DNA of 64,000 nt from an uncultured Sphingomonas sp. (lineage in GTDB: Bacteria; Pseudomonadota; Alphaproteobacteria; Sphingomonadales; Sphingomonadaceae), in assembly GCF_902806265.1 (NCBI RefSeq), contig NZ_CADCVZ010000022.1, positions 1 through 64,000 on the forward strand. Reading direction: 5' to 3'. Positions 7,582-19,910 of this stretch are shown piece by piece. A program made the translations under genes and the position numbers. Position 1 is the first letter of the stretch; each line of letters opens with the position of its first letter. The notes under the pieces are model-generated. The model was not told the origin of the DNA. It saw only the letters and a program-made list of their open reading frames with translations, and searched no databases.

Positions 7582-8784
7582 TCAGTACATAAGCAGTGGG
7601 GCGATTTGGTCGCGCCACTCCGCTTCGTCCGCACCGACCGGCCGCTCCAGGTCGCCCGGCTCCGCCGCAGCATCGTCCACCCACTCGCGCAGGCCCGGGC
7701 CGCCGTTGATCACGTCTATGGCGAGCTTGTCGAACTCATATTCGTACGGGAACTCGCGCCACAGCGGGTAGTCGGGATGGAGACGGCGGATCGCTTTGAA
7801 CGCCAGCGCCTGCAGCCGCCACGGCCGAAACGCCGCGTGATCGTAGAACGGCCCTTCCGCGTGGATCATCAGGCCGGCACAGAGCTGGTGCACGTGCTTG
7901 TGGAAGGTTGGCTCAAAATGAACCTCCCGGAGCTTGCAGCCGGCGAGCCACTCAGGCGCCATTCGGTTCATCTCGGCGAGCACCGCGCGCACGTTCAGGT
8001 CCGGCGCTCCGAAAAGCACCTCCAGCGGCCTTGTCGTGCCCCTGCCTTCACTCAGCGTTGCGCCTTCCAACATCACCGTCCCGGCATAAGCCCGCGCCAT
8101 GTTGAGGCTGGCAGCGTTGGGGCTGGGATTAATCCACACCCGGTCCTCGGGCCAGCCGAGGCCCGGCCCCTCGTCCGGTCCCCAGCCCTCCATCTCGATC
8201 ACGCGATAATCGACGTCGAGGTTGAAGTGGCGGATGAACCAATGCCCCATCTCGCCCATGGTCAGACCGTGACGCATGACCATCGGCCCCGCCCCGACGA
8301 AGCTCTCCCAGCCGGGCTGAAGCAGCGTGCCCTCGACCGGGCGGCCGGCGGGGTTGGGCCGGTCGAGCACCCATACGCTCTTGCCGTGCTCCGCCGCGGC
8401 CTCAAGCACGTAGAGCAGGGTCGTCACAAAGGTATAGATGCGGCAGCCGAGGTCCTGCAGGTCGATGAGGATGGTGTCAAAGGTCGACATCATCTGCCCC
8501 GACGGCCGCCGCACCTCGCCGTACAGGCTGAACACCGGGATGCCGAGGCGGGCGTCCACCTCGTCCGTTGTTTCCATCATATTGTCCTGCTTGTCGCCCT
8601 TCAGCCCATGCTGCGGGCCGAAGGCGGCCGATAGCCGAAGTCCGGTCGCGGTGAGCGCGTCGAGGCTGTGGAACAGATCCTGCGTGACGGACGCGGGGTG
8701 CGCGAGCAATGCGACGCGCTTGCCCTCGAGCGGGCGGCGGAGGTCGGGGTCGGCGAGGAGGCGGTCGATACCGAAGAGGGTCAT
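7582..8784 (-). CDS. DUF1343 / NamZ-like exo-beta-N-acetylmuramidase
   Basis: A 400-residue protein of the DUF1343 family, whose characterised member NamZ removes terminal MurNAc from peptidoglycan glycans. Family signs include LLAHPASVT near the start, a FGPQHGLKGDKQD segment, the DLQDLGCRIYTF block, and the RPNPAGR and NPSPNAASL motifs. The start at 8784 is set by the ATGA overlap with the upstream DOMON-like gene; a frame extension 12 codons further up is unlikely. No signal peptide is visible, unlike secreted NamZ proteins, which points to cytoplasmic wall-fragment recycling. This localisation is inference. Confidence 0.85.
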   Translation of the reverse strand: MTLFGIDRLLADPDLRRPLEGKRVALLAHPASVTQDLFHSLDALTATGLRLSAAFGPQHGLKGDKQDNMMETTDEVDARLGIPVFSLYGEVRRPSGQMMSTFDTILIDLQDLGCRIYTFVTTLLYVLEAAAEHGKSVWVLDRPNPAGRPVEGTLLQPGWESFVGAGPMVMRHGLTMGEMGHWFIRHFNLDVDYRVIEMEGWGPDEGPGLGWPEDRVWINPSPNAASLNMARAYAGTVMLEGATLSEGRGTTRPLEVLFGAPDLNVRAVLAEMNRMAPEWLAGCKLREVHFEPTFHKHVHQLCAGLMIHAEGPFYDHAAFRPWRLQALAFKAIRRLHPDYPLWREFPYEYEFDKLAIDVINGGPGLREWVDDAAAEPGDLERPVGADEAEWRDQIAPLLMY

Positions 8785-9308
8785 GGCTGCTCGATTGGCG
8801 GCAGGGTCGCGGCGAAGCAAGCGTCATGGTGGAAGTCCGGTCTGCCGGGCGGGTGCGCGAGCGCCCAGTAGCTTTTGGTTCCGGAGACTTCCTCGATCAC
8901 GGCGGAAAGGCCGAAGCGGCGCTCCCCAGCAAGGTCGATGATCACATCCACGATGAGGCTGTCGCCCAAATCATCTGCCCCGATCTGCGGGTGGTGCTCA
9001 GGCTCAAGCGCCCCCAGGCCGGAGCGATAGCCGTCGAAAGCATAGGCCGCCCACGCTCCGGACGGAGCGAAGTTGTACTCGCGGTACCCCCTGGTGTCCT
9101 GGAGGAAGAGTTCGAAGCAGGTCGTCCGCCATAGCTCATCCGCGCGGCCGCGGGCTGGTCCGCTCGGGAGCAAAATCCGGCCGGTATCTGCATGAAGATG
9201 ATAGCTCAGCTCCGCCCGCCCGTCCGGCCAGCGGTCCAGCCATACTTCGATCGTCATCTCCCGGTCGTCGGGGGGGCTCTCCGGGTGGGGCTTCAATTGG
9301 AAGTGCAT
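8781..9308 (-). CDS. DOMON-like domain protein
   Basis: A 175-residue protein with the beta-rich pattern of DOMON-like proteins of sphingomonads: an early VWLDRWPDG strand, the TTCFELFLQ block about residue 63, [19 protein letters not shown], and a closing [15 protein letters not shown] folds bind heme or sugars, but the role of this cytoplasmic-looking branch is not known. There is no signal peptide. Its stop overlaps the NamZ-like start (ATGA at 8781-8784), so the two are translationally coupled, suggesting a shared role in sugar or wall-fragment handling. It is transcribed divergently from tyrS. Confidence 0.78.
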   Translation of the reverse strand: MHFQLKPHPESPPDDREMTIEVWLDRWPDGRAELSYHLHADTGRILLPSGPARGRADELWRTTCFELFLQDTRGYREYNFAPSGAWAAYAFDGYRSGLGALEPEHHPQIGADDLGDSLIVDVIIDLAGERRFGLSAVIEEVSGTKSYWALAHPPGRPDFHHDACFAATLPPIEQP

Positions 9309-9380
9309 GGCTCCTTATGCCCGATCGGTTCTCCGCGAGAAGGGATGACGAACCGCATGTGCGTTGATAGGCACCGGCCG

Positions 9381-10619
9381 ATGCCAGAACACCGCTCCAC
9401 CCTCCTTCGCTTGCTCGATGAGCGCGGGTACATCCACCAGGCGACGGACATTGCGGCGCTAGACGCGCTGGCGGAGCGGGAAGTCGTGAGCGGCTACATT
9501 GGCTTCGACGCGACCGCGCCGAGCCTGCACGTCGGCTCCCTCGTGCAGATCATGATGCTGCGGCGGCTGCAGCAGGCCGGGCACAAGCCGGTGGTGCTGA
9601 TGGGCGGCGGTACGTCCAAGATCGGCGATCCGAGCTTCAAGGACGAGGCTCGCAAGCTGCTTGGCGACGAGCAGATCGCAGCCAATGTGGCTGGTATTCG
9701 CCGGGTGTTCGAGCGCTTGCTCCACTTCGGCGACGGTCCGAGCGACGCCATGCTGCTGGACAACGCGGAATGGCTCGACCGGCTCGAGTACATCCCGTTC
9801 CTGCGGGAGATCGGCCAGCATTTCTCCGTCAACCGGATGCTGAGCTTCGACAGCGTGCGCCTGCGCCTCGATCGGGAGCAGTCGCTGAGCTTTCTCGAGT
9901 TCAATTACATGATCCTGCAGGGCTACGACTTTCTGGAGCTCAATCGCCGCGCGGGCGTGCGTTTGCAGCTTGGCGGGTCGGACCAGTGGGGCAATATTGT
10001 CAACGGCATCGAGCTGACCCGGCGTGTCGCGGGCGCCGAGGTGTTTGGGGTGACGACGCCGCTGCTCACCACGGCCGATGGGCGCAAGATGGGCAAGACG
10101 GAGAGCGGGGCAGTCTGGCTCAACGCCGACGGGCCCGAAGGCTACCGGCTGAGCCCGTATGACTATTGGCAGTTCTGGCGGAACACGGGGGACGGTGACG
10201 TCGGCCGCTTCCTGCGGCTGTTCACCGACTTGCCGCTGGAGGAGGTCGCGCGACTCGAAGCCCTGCCCGGCGCCGAGATCAACGCGGCCAAGGAGGTACT
10301 AGCGACTGAGGCAACAGCCTTGCTGCATGGGCGCGAGGCAGCTGCAGCCGCAGCCGCCACCGCACGGCAGACGTTTATGGCCGGCGGTGCGGGAGCCGAC
10401 CTCCCGCGGCTGGAAGTGACCGGTGAGATCGGCATCCTGGCGGCGCTTACCGGCCTCGGCTTCTCCGCCTCGAATGGCGAGGCCAAGCGCAAGATCGCTG
10501 AAGGCGCAGTGCGGGTTGACGATCGGCCCGTGAGCGATCCTGCTCTGACCGTCCCGGTCACCGGCGAAGTGAAGGTCAGCCTGGGTAAGAAGAAGCACGG
10601 GCTGCTGGTCTCAGCCTGA
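9381..10619 (+). CDS. tyrS: tyrosine--tRNA ligase
   Basis: A class Ic aminoacyl-tRNA synthetase that charges tRNA-Tyr. From the ATG at 9381 the protein is 412 residues, the usual length. The HIGH-type signature is H50-V-G-S53, the KMSKS-type loop is K236-M-G-K-T240, and an S4 RNA-binding domain occupies about 345-410. In-frame ATGs at 9345 and 9357 would add 8-12 residues; the start is not settled because no clear ribosome binding site precedes any of them. Its last 9 bases overlap the end of recG on the other strand. Confidence 0.96.
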   Translation: MPEHRSTLLRLLDERGYIHQATDIAALDALAEREVVSGYIGFDATAPSLHVGSLVQIMMLRRLQQAGHKPVVLMGGGTSKIGDPSFKDEARKLLGDEQIAANVAGIRRVFERLLHFGDGPSDAMLLDNAEWLDRLEYIPFLREIGQHFSVNRMLSFDSVRLRLDREQSLSFLEFNYMILQGYDFLELNRRAGVRLQLGGSDQWGNIVNGIELTRRVAGAEVFGVTTPLLTTADGRKMGKTESGAVWLNADGPEGYRLSPYDYWQFWRNTGDGDVGRFLRLFTDLPLEEVARLEALPGAEINAAKEVLATEATALLHGREAAAAAAATARQTFMAGGAGADLPRLEVTGEIGILAALTGLGFSASNGEAKRKIAEGAVRVDDRPVSDPALTVPVTGEVKVSLGKKKHGLLVSA

Positions 10620-12665
10620 GCGCAGCAGATCCACGGCCTGGTCCCGCTCGAACAGGTACAGGCACAATCGCGCCGCCTGCCCCCGCTCGCCCGCGAGCCC
10701 ACCGTCCCGGTCGAGCAGCAGGCGAGCGTCGTCGGTCGCCAGCGGCGCCAGCTCGCCCAGCATTTCGGGCGTGGCCAGCCGGAAGGCCGCCTCGCCGCTC
10801 TGTCGCGTGCCCAGGATCTCGCCCGGCCCGCGCAGCTTCAGATCCTCCTCCGCAATGCGGAAGCCGTCGCTGGTCTCCCGCATCAGCGCCAGCCGCGCCC
10901 GCCCCGTCTCGCTAAGTGTCTGGCCGCGGATCAGCAGGCAGGTCGATTTGCCCTCGCCCCGCCCCACGCGACCGCGGAGCTGGTGCAGCTGGGCGAGCCC
11001 AAACCGCTCAGCGCCTTCTACGATCATCAGCGTCGCATTGGGTACGTCCACCCCGACCTCGATCACGGTGGTAGCGACCAGTACCGCCAGCTGGTTCGCC
11101 GCGAATGCCGCCATGACGGCATCCTTGTCCGGCCCCTTCATCCGCCCGTGCACCAAGCCGACCTGACCGTGAAAGCGCTGGCGCAGCACCGCTGCTCGTT
11201 CCTCAGCCGCCGCGGCGTCGCTGCCTTCGCTTTCCTCCACCAGCGGGCACACCCAATAGGCCTGTCCGCCTGCCGCCACATGCCGCTCCAGCCCGTCGAT
11301 GACGTCGCCGAGCCGTTCGTCGCTAATCACCCGCGTCTCCACCGGCGAGCGCCCGGGCGGCATCTCGTCGATGCGGCTGACGTCCATCTCGCCATACTGT
11401 GTCAGGGTCAGCGTCCGCGGGATCGGGGTGGCGGTCATCACCAGCAGGTGCGGCGGCCGCTCGGCCTTGGCCGACAACAGCAGCCGCTGCGACACACCGA
11501 AGCGATGCTGCTCGTCGATCACCGCCAGGCCGAGGTTCCGGTAGCCGACCTTCTCCTGGAAGATCGCGTGGGTGCCGACGAGGATGTCGATCTCGCCCGA
11601 AGCGAGGCCCATCAGCACGCTGTCCCGTGCCCGCCCCTTCTCCCGCCCCGTCAGGATCGCGACCCGCACCCCAATTTGGTCAAGCTGCCGCAGCAGGGTC
11701 GCATGATGCTGCCGCGCCAGGATCTCCGTCGGCGCCAGCAAGGCCGCCTGCGCGCCCGCCTCCACCGCGTTCAGCATGGCAAGCAGCGCCACCAGCGTCT
11801 TGCCCGACCCGACGTCGCCCTGCAGCAGCCGCAGCATCGGCGCGGCCTGGGCCATGTCGCCGCGAACCTCCTCCACTACCCGCCGCTGCGCACCGGTGAG
11901 CTCGTACGGCAGGTTGAGCCGAGCGGACAGGCGACCGTCGCCCTGCAGCGGCAACCCGCGCTTGCGCCGGCTGACCTGCCGCAGCAGCTGCAACGCAAGC
12001 TGGTTGGCAAAGATCTCGTCGTACGCCAGCCGCTTGCGCGACGACCCTGCCTCCGGGTCGGCGTGCGCCTCGGCCAGCGCGGAGCGCCACGGCCGCCACC
12101 GCTCGCGGCCTAGCACGGACGGCTCGACCCACTCCGCCACTTCCGGCGCGCGCTCCAGCGCCGCCGCGACGAGCTCCCGCAAGCGCTTGTTGGTCAGCCC
12201 TTCGGTCAGCGGGTAGACCGCCTCCCGCAGCGGTGGCTCCGCTCCTTTACCCGGCTCCAGCACCTCCGGATGCACCATCTGCCACTGGTCGCCGTACGCC
12301 TCGAGCTTCCCCGACACGATCCGCGGCTCGCCCAGCGGCAGCTGCTTCTTGGCCCAGCCGCCCGCGTTGAAGAACGCGAGGGTGATTACATTACCCTCGC
12401 CGTCAGCAGCATAGATACGCGTCGGCCCGCGCCCGCTGCTCTGCCGCGCCTCGAACGGTTTCACCTCCAGCACCACGTTGCGCCCGAGCAGCACGGGGCT
12501 CGCCGCCGGCGCCCGGATCCGCTCGATCGCGCCGGTCGGCAGGTGGAATAGCAGATCGACGGCCCGCTCCAGCCCAAGCCGGCGCAGCGCCTTGGCCAGC
12601 TGCGGCCCGACACCCTTCAGAGCTTCCACTTCGGTGAACAGCGGATTGAGCAGTTCGGGGCGCAT
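10611..12665 (-). CDS. recG: ATP-dependent DNA helicase RecG
   Basis: A 684-residue superfamily 2 helicase that remodels stalled forks and Holliday junctions. In order: an N-terminal wedge/OB region (about 1-230), then helicase domain 1 with QGDVGSGKT Walker A and DEQHRFG in place of DEAD, then helicase domain 2 with the [13 protein letters not shown] and QLRGRVGRG motifs. The start ATG at 12665 gives the typical [10 protein letters not shown] opening. A palindromic repeat lies just upstream in the gap shared with the divergent sdhE. Tail-to-tail overlap with tyrS. Confidence 0.96.
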   Translation of the reverse strand: MRPELLNPLFTEVEALKGVGPQLAKALRRLGLERAVDLLFHLPTGAIERIRAPAASPVLLGRNVVLEVKPFEARQSSGRGPTRIYAADGEGNVITLAFFNAGGWAKKQLPLGEPRIVSGKLEAYGDQWQMVHPEVLEPGKGAEPPLREAVYPLTEGLTNKRLRELVAAALERAPEVAEWVEPSVLGRERWRPWRSALAEAHADPEAGSSRKRLAYDEIFANQLALQLLRQVSRRKRGLPLQGDGRLSARLNLPYELTGAQRRVVEEVRGDMAQAAPMLRLLQGDVGSGKTLVALLAMLNAVEAGAQAALLAPTEILARQHHATLLRQLDQIGVRVAILTGREKGRARDSVLMGLASGEIDILVGTHAIFQEKVGYRNLGLAVIDEQHRFGVSQRLLLSAKAERPPHLLVMTATPIPRTLTLTQYGEMDVSRIDEMPPGRSPVETRVISDERLGDVIDGLERHVAAGGQAYWVCPLVEESEGSDAAAAEERAAVLRQRFHGQVGLVHGRMKGPDKDAVMAAFAANQLAVLVATTVIEVGVDVPNATLMIVEGAERFGLAQLHQLRGRVGRGEGKSTCLLIRGQTLSETGRARLALMRETSDGFRIAEEDLKLRGPGEILGTRQSGEAAFRLATPEMLGELAPLATDDARLLLDRDGGLAGERGQAARLCLYLFERDQAVDLLRSG

Positions 12666-12671
12666 GTCTCC

Positions 12672-12752
12672 GTCATTGCGAGGAGGGAAGCGACGAAGCA
12701 ATCCAGTGTTCTGCCGAAGTGACCTGGATTGCGTCGCTCCGCTCGCAATGAC
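12672..12752. repeat. REP-like palindromic repeat between recG and sdhE
   Basis: A nested inverted repeat: the outer arms GTCATTGCGAG (12672-12682) and CTCGCAATGAC (12742-12752) are exact complements, as are the inner arms GCAATCCAG (12698-12706) and CTGGATTGC (12724-12732). From memory this is a widely dispersed bacterial intergenic palindrome. It fills nearly the whole divergent gap, so promoters of recG and sdhE must lie in or beside it. Confidence 0.8.
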
Positions 12753-12777
12753 AAAGAAATCTCCCTATCTCGCCGCT

Positions 12778-13044
12778 ATGCAATCAGACCACGAATTGAA
12801 GCGTCTGCATTGGCGCGCGCACCATCGCGGCACGCGTGAGGCGGACAAGATGATCGGCGGCTTTTTCGACCGGCACAGCGCCGGCTGGGACGCGGACGAG
12901 CGCGCCTGGTTTGCGGCGCTGCTGGAGGAGCAGGACGTCGATATCATGGCCTGGGCGATCGGAACGCAACCTGTTCCCGAGCGCTTCGCCGGCAAGCAGA
13001 TGGGCGCAATGCAGCAACTCGATTTTATCCTCATCGCGCGGTGA
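12778..13044 (+). CDS. sdhE: succinate dehydrogenase assembly factor 2 (SdhE family)
   Basis: An 88-residue protein of the SdhE/SdhAF2 family, which helps attach FAD covalently to the SdhA flavoprotein. The family motif RGTREAD (about residues 15-21) is present, followed by the acidic helical bundle (WDADERAWFAALLEEQDVDIMAW). I prefer the ATG at 12778; an in-frame ATG at 12748 falls inside the palindromic repeat. It is 5 bases upstream of mfd and likely co-transcribed, although the functions are unrelated. Confidence 0.9.
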   Translation: MQSDHELKRLHWRAHHRGTREADKMIGGFFDRHSAGWDADERAWFAALLEEQDVDIMAWAIGTQPVPERFAGKQMGAMQQLDFILIAR

Positions 13045-13049
13045 CCTGA

Positions 13050-16559
<3,510 letters not shown>

Positions 16560-16787
16560 CCGATCATTGGCTTTGCCACAGCTCTCCCAAGGGCGCCGCC
16601 AAGATGGCATGATGGAGCGGCTCTTCTCGATTGAAAGATGGCAGCGCGTCAGGGCTGACGGAGTGGTCTGAGGCGCGCCGTCGCCAAGATGTGCCGCAGC
16701 CTCCTCCAAGCTCTTCAGCGTTTCCGACGCCGGAGCACGGCCGGTGCGAGTGCCTATCTCTTCGAGAATCGCGTCGCTCGTCTCCAT
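16560..16787 (-). other. gap after mfd; possible remnant minus-strand ORF
   Basis: The 296-base gap 16560-16855 has no clear gene. On the minus strand an ATG at 16787 opens a frame whose first 45-50 codons look protein-like (METSDAILEEIGTRTGRAP, then an Ala/Glu helix) but then degrades into non-coding composition and runs on antisense to mfd. It lacks a ribosome binding site. It could be the remains of a gene or chance. The promoter of the ThuA-domain gene should also be in this gap. Confidence 0.2.
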
Positions 16788-16855
16788 GACGGCTGCGGAA
16801 AGGGAGAAGCGCTTCGGACTTCCGGAGCGCCCTTTTCCCCTTTAGCGTTGCCGCC

Positions 16856-17584
16856 ATGCGCGTTTTCGCTCCCCTCGCCATGCTGCTGCTCGGTGCCGCT
16901 CCCCTGCCCAGGGGCGAGGTGCTGATCTTCTCCCATACGACCGGCTACCGCCACGACTCGATTCCGGCGGGGATCACGGCGATGCGGCGGATCGGCCAAC
17001 GCCAGGGCTTCTCAGTCCGCGCGAGCGAGGATCCGGCGATCTTCACGCCCCGCAGCCTGCGCGGCGTCCGCACGATCGTCTTCCTGAGCTCGACCACCGA
17101 CCCTAAGGCGCCCTCATCCGAATGGCTGACGGGTGACCGCCGGGCGGCGCTCCAGACCTTTGTCCGATCAGGCGGCGGCATCATGGCGGTTCATGCCGCC
17201 GCGGACTCGCATTACCATTGGCCGTGGTACGGGCGCCTGATCGGCGGCCGCTTTGCCCGTCATCCGGAGGGCACGCCGACCGGCACCTTGGCCTTGGCCG
17301 ACCGCAGCCATCCGGTAACCGCCGGCATGGCGGCGACCATCCGCCGCAGCGACGAATGGTACGACTTCGCCGACTACGACCCGACTTCCCGCCTGCTCGT
17401 CACGCTGGACCCCACCTCCATCGGCGAGGCGGACGTCAACCCGAACCCGATCAGCTGGGTGCGGCAGGTCGACGGCGGCCGGGTGTTCTACACCGCCATG
17501 GGGCACACAACCGAAAGCTACGCCGACCCGTACGTTCTTCGCCATCTGAGCAATGGTCTGGCCTGGGTGACCCGCCGCCGGTGA
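16856..17584 (+). CDS. exported ThuA-domain protein
   Basis: A 242-residue protein with a short signal peptide (about residues 1-18, MRVFAPLAMLLLGAAPLP) followed by a ThuA-like/class I glutamine-amidotransferase-like fold. Visible marks are VLIFSHTTGYRHDSI, the SGGGIMAVHAAADS block, GGRFARHPEGT, and the closing RVFYTAMGHTTESY. ThuA-type proteins are linked to sugar (trehalose, glycoside) use, but many exported members have no known activity. It is followed 17 bases later by a PLP-dependent lyase on the same strand, which does not help with function. Confidence 0.8.
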   Translation: MRVFAPLAMLLLGAAPLPRGEVLIFSHTTGYRHDSIPAGITAMRRIGQRQGFSVRASEDPAIFTPRSLRGVRTIVFLSSTTDPKAPSSEWLTGDRRAALQTFVRSGGGIMAVHAAADSHYHWPWYGRLIGGRFARHPEGTPTGTLALADRSHPVTAGMAATIRRSDEWYDFADYDPTSRLLVTLDPTSIGEADVNPNPISWVRQVDGGRVFYTAMGHTTESYADPYVLRHLSNGLAWVTRRR

Positions 17585-17601
17585 CGGACTAGAGCGGCCC
17601 C

Positions 17602-18786
17602 ATGACCGATCAGGACCGCCGCCCAGCTACCCGCCTCGTGACCGCCGGCCGCCGCGGCGAGTGGCTCGGCGGAATGGTCAACGTACCTCCCGCGCGCACC
17701 TCCACCGTGCTGTTCGACAGCGTCGCCGACCTCCACGCCGCCTATCCGCCACGCGACGGAACGCTCAACTACGGCCGCAACGGGACTGCGGTGCATTGGG
17801 GACTGGCCGAGGCGCTGACCGAGCTGGAGCCCGGCGCAACTGGAACCAAGCTCTTCTCGTCCGGTGCGGCCGCGGTCGCCATGGCCCTGACCAGCGTGCT
17901 GGAGCCCGGCGACGAGCTGCTGATGGTCGACAGCGCCTACGGCCCCACCCGGGCGTTCTGCGACGGAGAGCTCACCCGCTGTGGTGTCAGCACCCGCTAC
18001 TACGACCCGCTGATCACGCCCGCCCAGCTCTACGCGCTCATCGCCGAGCGCACCCGGGCGCTGTTCTTCGAGAGCCCCGGCTCCCTCACATTCGAAGTGC
18101 AGGACGTGCCCGGCCTGTGCGGCGTGGCCAGGGAGCGCGGCCTGGTAACGCTGATGGACAACACCTGGGCAACGCCGCTCTTCTTCTCCGCGATCGCTGC
18201 GGGCGTCGACCTCAGCATCGTCGCGTGCACCAAGTACATCGCCGGGCACTCGGATGCCATGCTGGGCGCAGTCACCGCGCGCCCGGAGCGGTGGGACGCG
18301 CTCGACCGGACGGCTCGCCTGTACGGCACTGCGGTGGGGCCCGATGAGGCTTACCTCGCCGCGCGCGGCCTGCGCACGCTCCACGTTCGCCTCGCCCAGC
18401 ATCAGACGAACGGCTTAACCGTAGCGCACTGGCTGGCGGAGCATCCGAAGGTCGCGCGGGTGCTCCATCCGGCCTTGGCCTCCTGCCTGGGGCACGAGCA
18501 GTGGCGATGCGACTTCCGCGGGTCCACCAGCCTGTTCTCTGTCGTCCTGGACGGGGGCACGGAAGCGGGTCGCGATGCTCTCGTGGACAGTCTGGACCTG
18601 TTCGGCATCGGCTACAGCTGGGGCGGGTTCGAGAGCCTGGCGGTGCCGGTCAGCCTGCGAGGCATGCGCACGGCGGGCGAGCGGACCTTCGCAGGCCCAC
18701 TTGTCCGCCTGCACATCGGGCTGGAGGATCCGGCCGATCTGATCGAAGATCTCGACCGCGCCCTCGCCAGCTATCCGGGGCCCTGA
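17602..18786 (+). CDS. metC: cystathionine beta-lyase-type PLP enzyme
   Basis: A 394-residue fold-type I enzyme of the Cys/Met metabolism family. The PLP lysine is K211 in CTKYIAGHSDAM, and the phosphate-binding SSGAAAV and Asp in LMDNTWATPLF are in place. The sequence pattern (YGRNGTAVHWGL, GYSWGGFESL) fits the cystathionine beta-lyase branch, which cleaves cystathionine to homocysteine, pyruvate and ammonia in methionine synthesis. Cystathionine gamma-synthase/lyase activity cannot be excluded. Start ATG with only a weak ribosome binding site, close behind the ThuA gene. Confidence 0.85.
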   Translation: MTDQDRRPATRLVTAGRRGEWLGGMVNVPPARTSTVLFDSVADLHAAYPPRDGTLNYGRNGTAVHWGLAEALTELEPGATGTKLFSSGAAAVAMALTSVLEPGDELLMVDSAYGPTRAFCDGELTRCGVSTRYYDPLITPAQLYALIAERTRALFFESPGSLTFEVQDVPGLCGVARERGLVTLMDNTWATPLFFSAIAAGVDLSIVACTKYIAGHSDAMLGAVTARPERWDALDRTARLYGTAVGPDEAYLAARGLRTLHVRLAQHQTNGLTVAHWLAEHPKVARVLHPALASCLGHEQWRCDFRGSTSLFSVVLDGGTEAGRDALVDSLDLFGIGYSWGGFESLAVPVSLRGMRTAGERTFAGPLVRLHIGLEDPADLIEDLDRALASYPGP

Positions 18787-18789
18787 AGC

Positions 18790-18918
18790 CTAGGAGTCCT
18801 GGACCATGATGCCGTCCTTGGCACCCGCCGGCACCAGCCGCCGCGTGCCATAAAGTCGGGGTCCAATGATTGCCGTTGCTGTCGGATGCGGTCGCACCGC
18901 CGCCCGAGACGATGGCAT
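18790..18918 (-). CDS. possible 42-aa protein
   Basis: Within the 284-base gap after the lyase, the minus strand carries an ATG at 18918 and TAG at 18790-18792 enclosing 42 codons. The second half (AIIGPRLYGTRRLVPAGAKD and on) looks more like coding sequence than random GC-rich DNA. No ribosome binding site or homologue is known to me. It could be a small protein or the tail of a decayed gene. Nothing else is seen in the gap. Confidence 0.25.
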   Translation of the reverse strand: MPSSRAAVRPHPTATAIIGPRLYGTRRLVPAGAKDGIMVQDS

Positions 18919-19070
18919 GGTGCGGGTTCTAGCTTGCTCGTTCCTACTGCCCGTTTGCAGTGTTTCGGCTGCCCGAGGCGTGCACCAATGCTCATCTTAT
19001 TTCGGAACCGTGGCGGCGCCTGGCCATTAACAATAATGATCCCATCGAACGGTTGTTAAAGGAGACCAAC

Positions 19071-19850
19071 TTGGCCGTTGCCTTCACCAGGCCGCTGAGC
19101 CCGCGCATAGCGGATTGCGAACTGACTCACCTTGGGCGCCAGCCGATTTCCGCCGAACGTGCGATCGAGCAGCACCGCGCCTATGAACAGGCGATCGCAA
19201 AGGCAGGGCTGGACGTGTTCCGTCTGCCGGAACTCGCACATCATCCCGACTCGGTGTTCGTGGAGGATACGGCGATCCTGCTCGGCGAGCATGCGGTGAT
19301 TACCCGGCCGGGCGCCTCCTCGCGCCGGGCGGAAGCCGACAGCACGGCGGAGGCGCTGGCCGAGCGCTTCACCATCCACCGGGTTCGGCGCGGACGGCTG
19401 GACGGCGGAGATGTGCTGCGCATCGGTCGCACCATCTATGTCGGGCAGTCGCGCCGCTCCGACTGCGCCGGGGTAGTCGCGCTGGCCAATATCGCGGCAC
19501 CGCTCGGCTATGAGGTCGTGCCCGTGCCGCACGAGCGCTGCCTCCATCTCAAAACGGGCGCCACTTATGCCGGCCATGACGAGGCCGGGCGGCCGACCGT
19601 TCTGATCAACCCCGACTGGATCGATCCTTCGGTGTTTACGGGTGTGGCGCTGCTTCCGTCCCATCCTGCCGAGGCCTTTGCCGCGAATGCGCTGCGCGTG
19701 GGCGAGCGCCTGCTCTATCCGTCGGCCTACCCGCGCACAGCCGAACGGCTCCGGGCGGTCGGCTTCGATGTCGAGGAATTGGACGTTAGCGAGCTGGAGA
19801 AGGCGGAAGCGGGATTAACCTGCATGAGCCTGATCGCCGAGGAGCTTTAG
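19071..19850 (+). CDS. dimethylarginine dimethylaminohydrolase-like amidinotransferase-fold hydrolase
   Basis: A 259-residue guanidino-group hydrolase of the DDAH/arginine deiminase superfamily. The TTG at 19071 is the likely start: AAAGGAG at 19058-19064 is correctly spaced, while the longer frame upstream has no such signal. Catalytic residues can be seen: C251 in GLTCMS near the end, H159 in LHLKTGATY, and the acidic EDTA block. DDAH splits methylated arginine to citrulline and an amine; related members use other guanidino compounds, so the substrate is unproven. The region just upstream is AT-richer and probably holds the promoter. Confidence 0.82.
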   Translation: MAVAFTRPLSPRIADCELTHLGRQPISAERAIEQHRAYEQAIAKAGLDVFRLPELAHHPDSVFVEDTAILLGEHAVITRPGASSRRAEADSTAEALAERFTIHRVRRGRLDGGDVLRIGRTIYVGQSRRSDCAGVVALANIAAPLGYEVVPVPHERCLHLKTGATYAGHDEAGRPTVLINPDWIDPSVFTGVALLPSHPAEAFAANALRVGERLLYPSAYPRTAERLRAVGFDVEELDVSELEKAEAGLTCMSLIAEEL

Positions 19851-19910
19851 GTCCCGGTCGGGGATGAAGGACTTGCCAGCCGATGTCGCCTCCCGCATCG
19901 GCGGGCGGGC

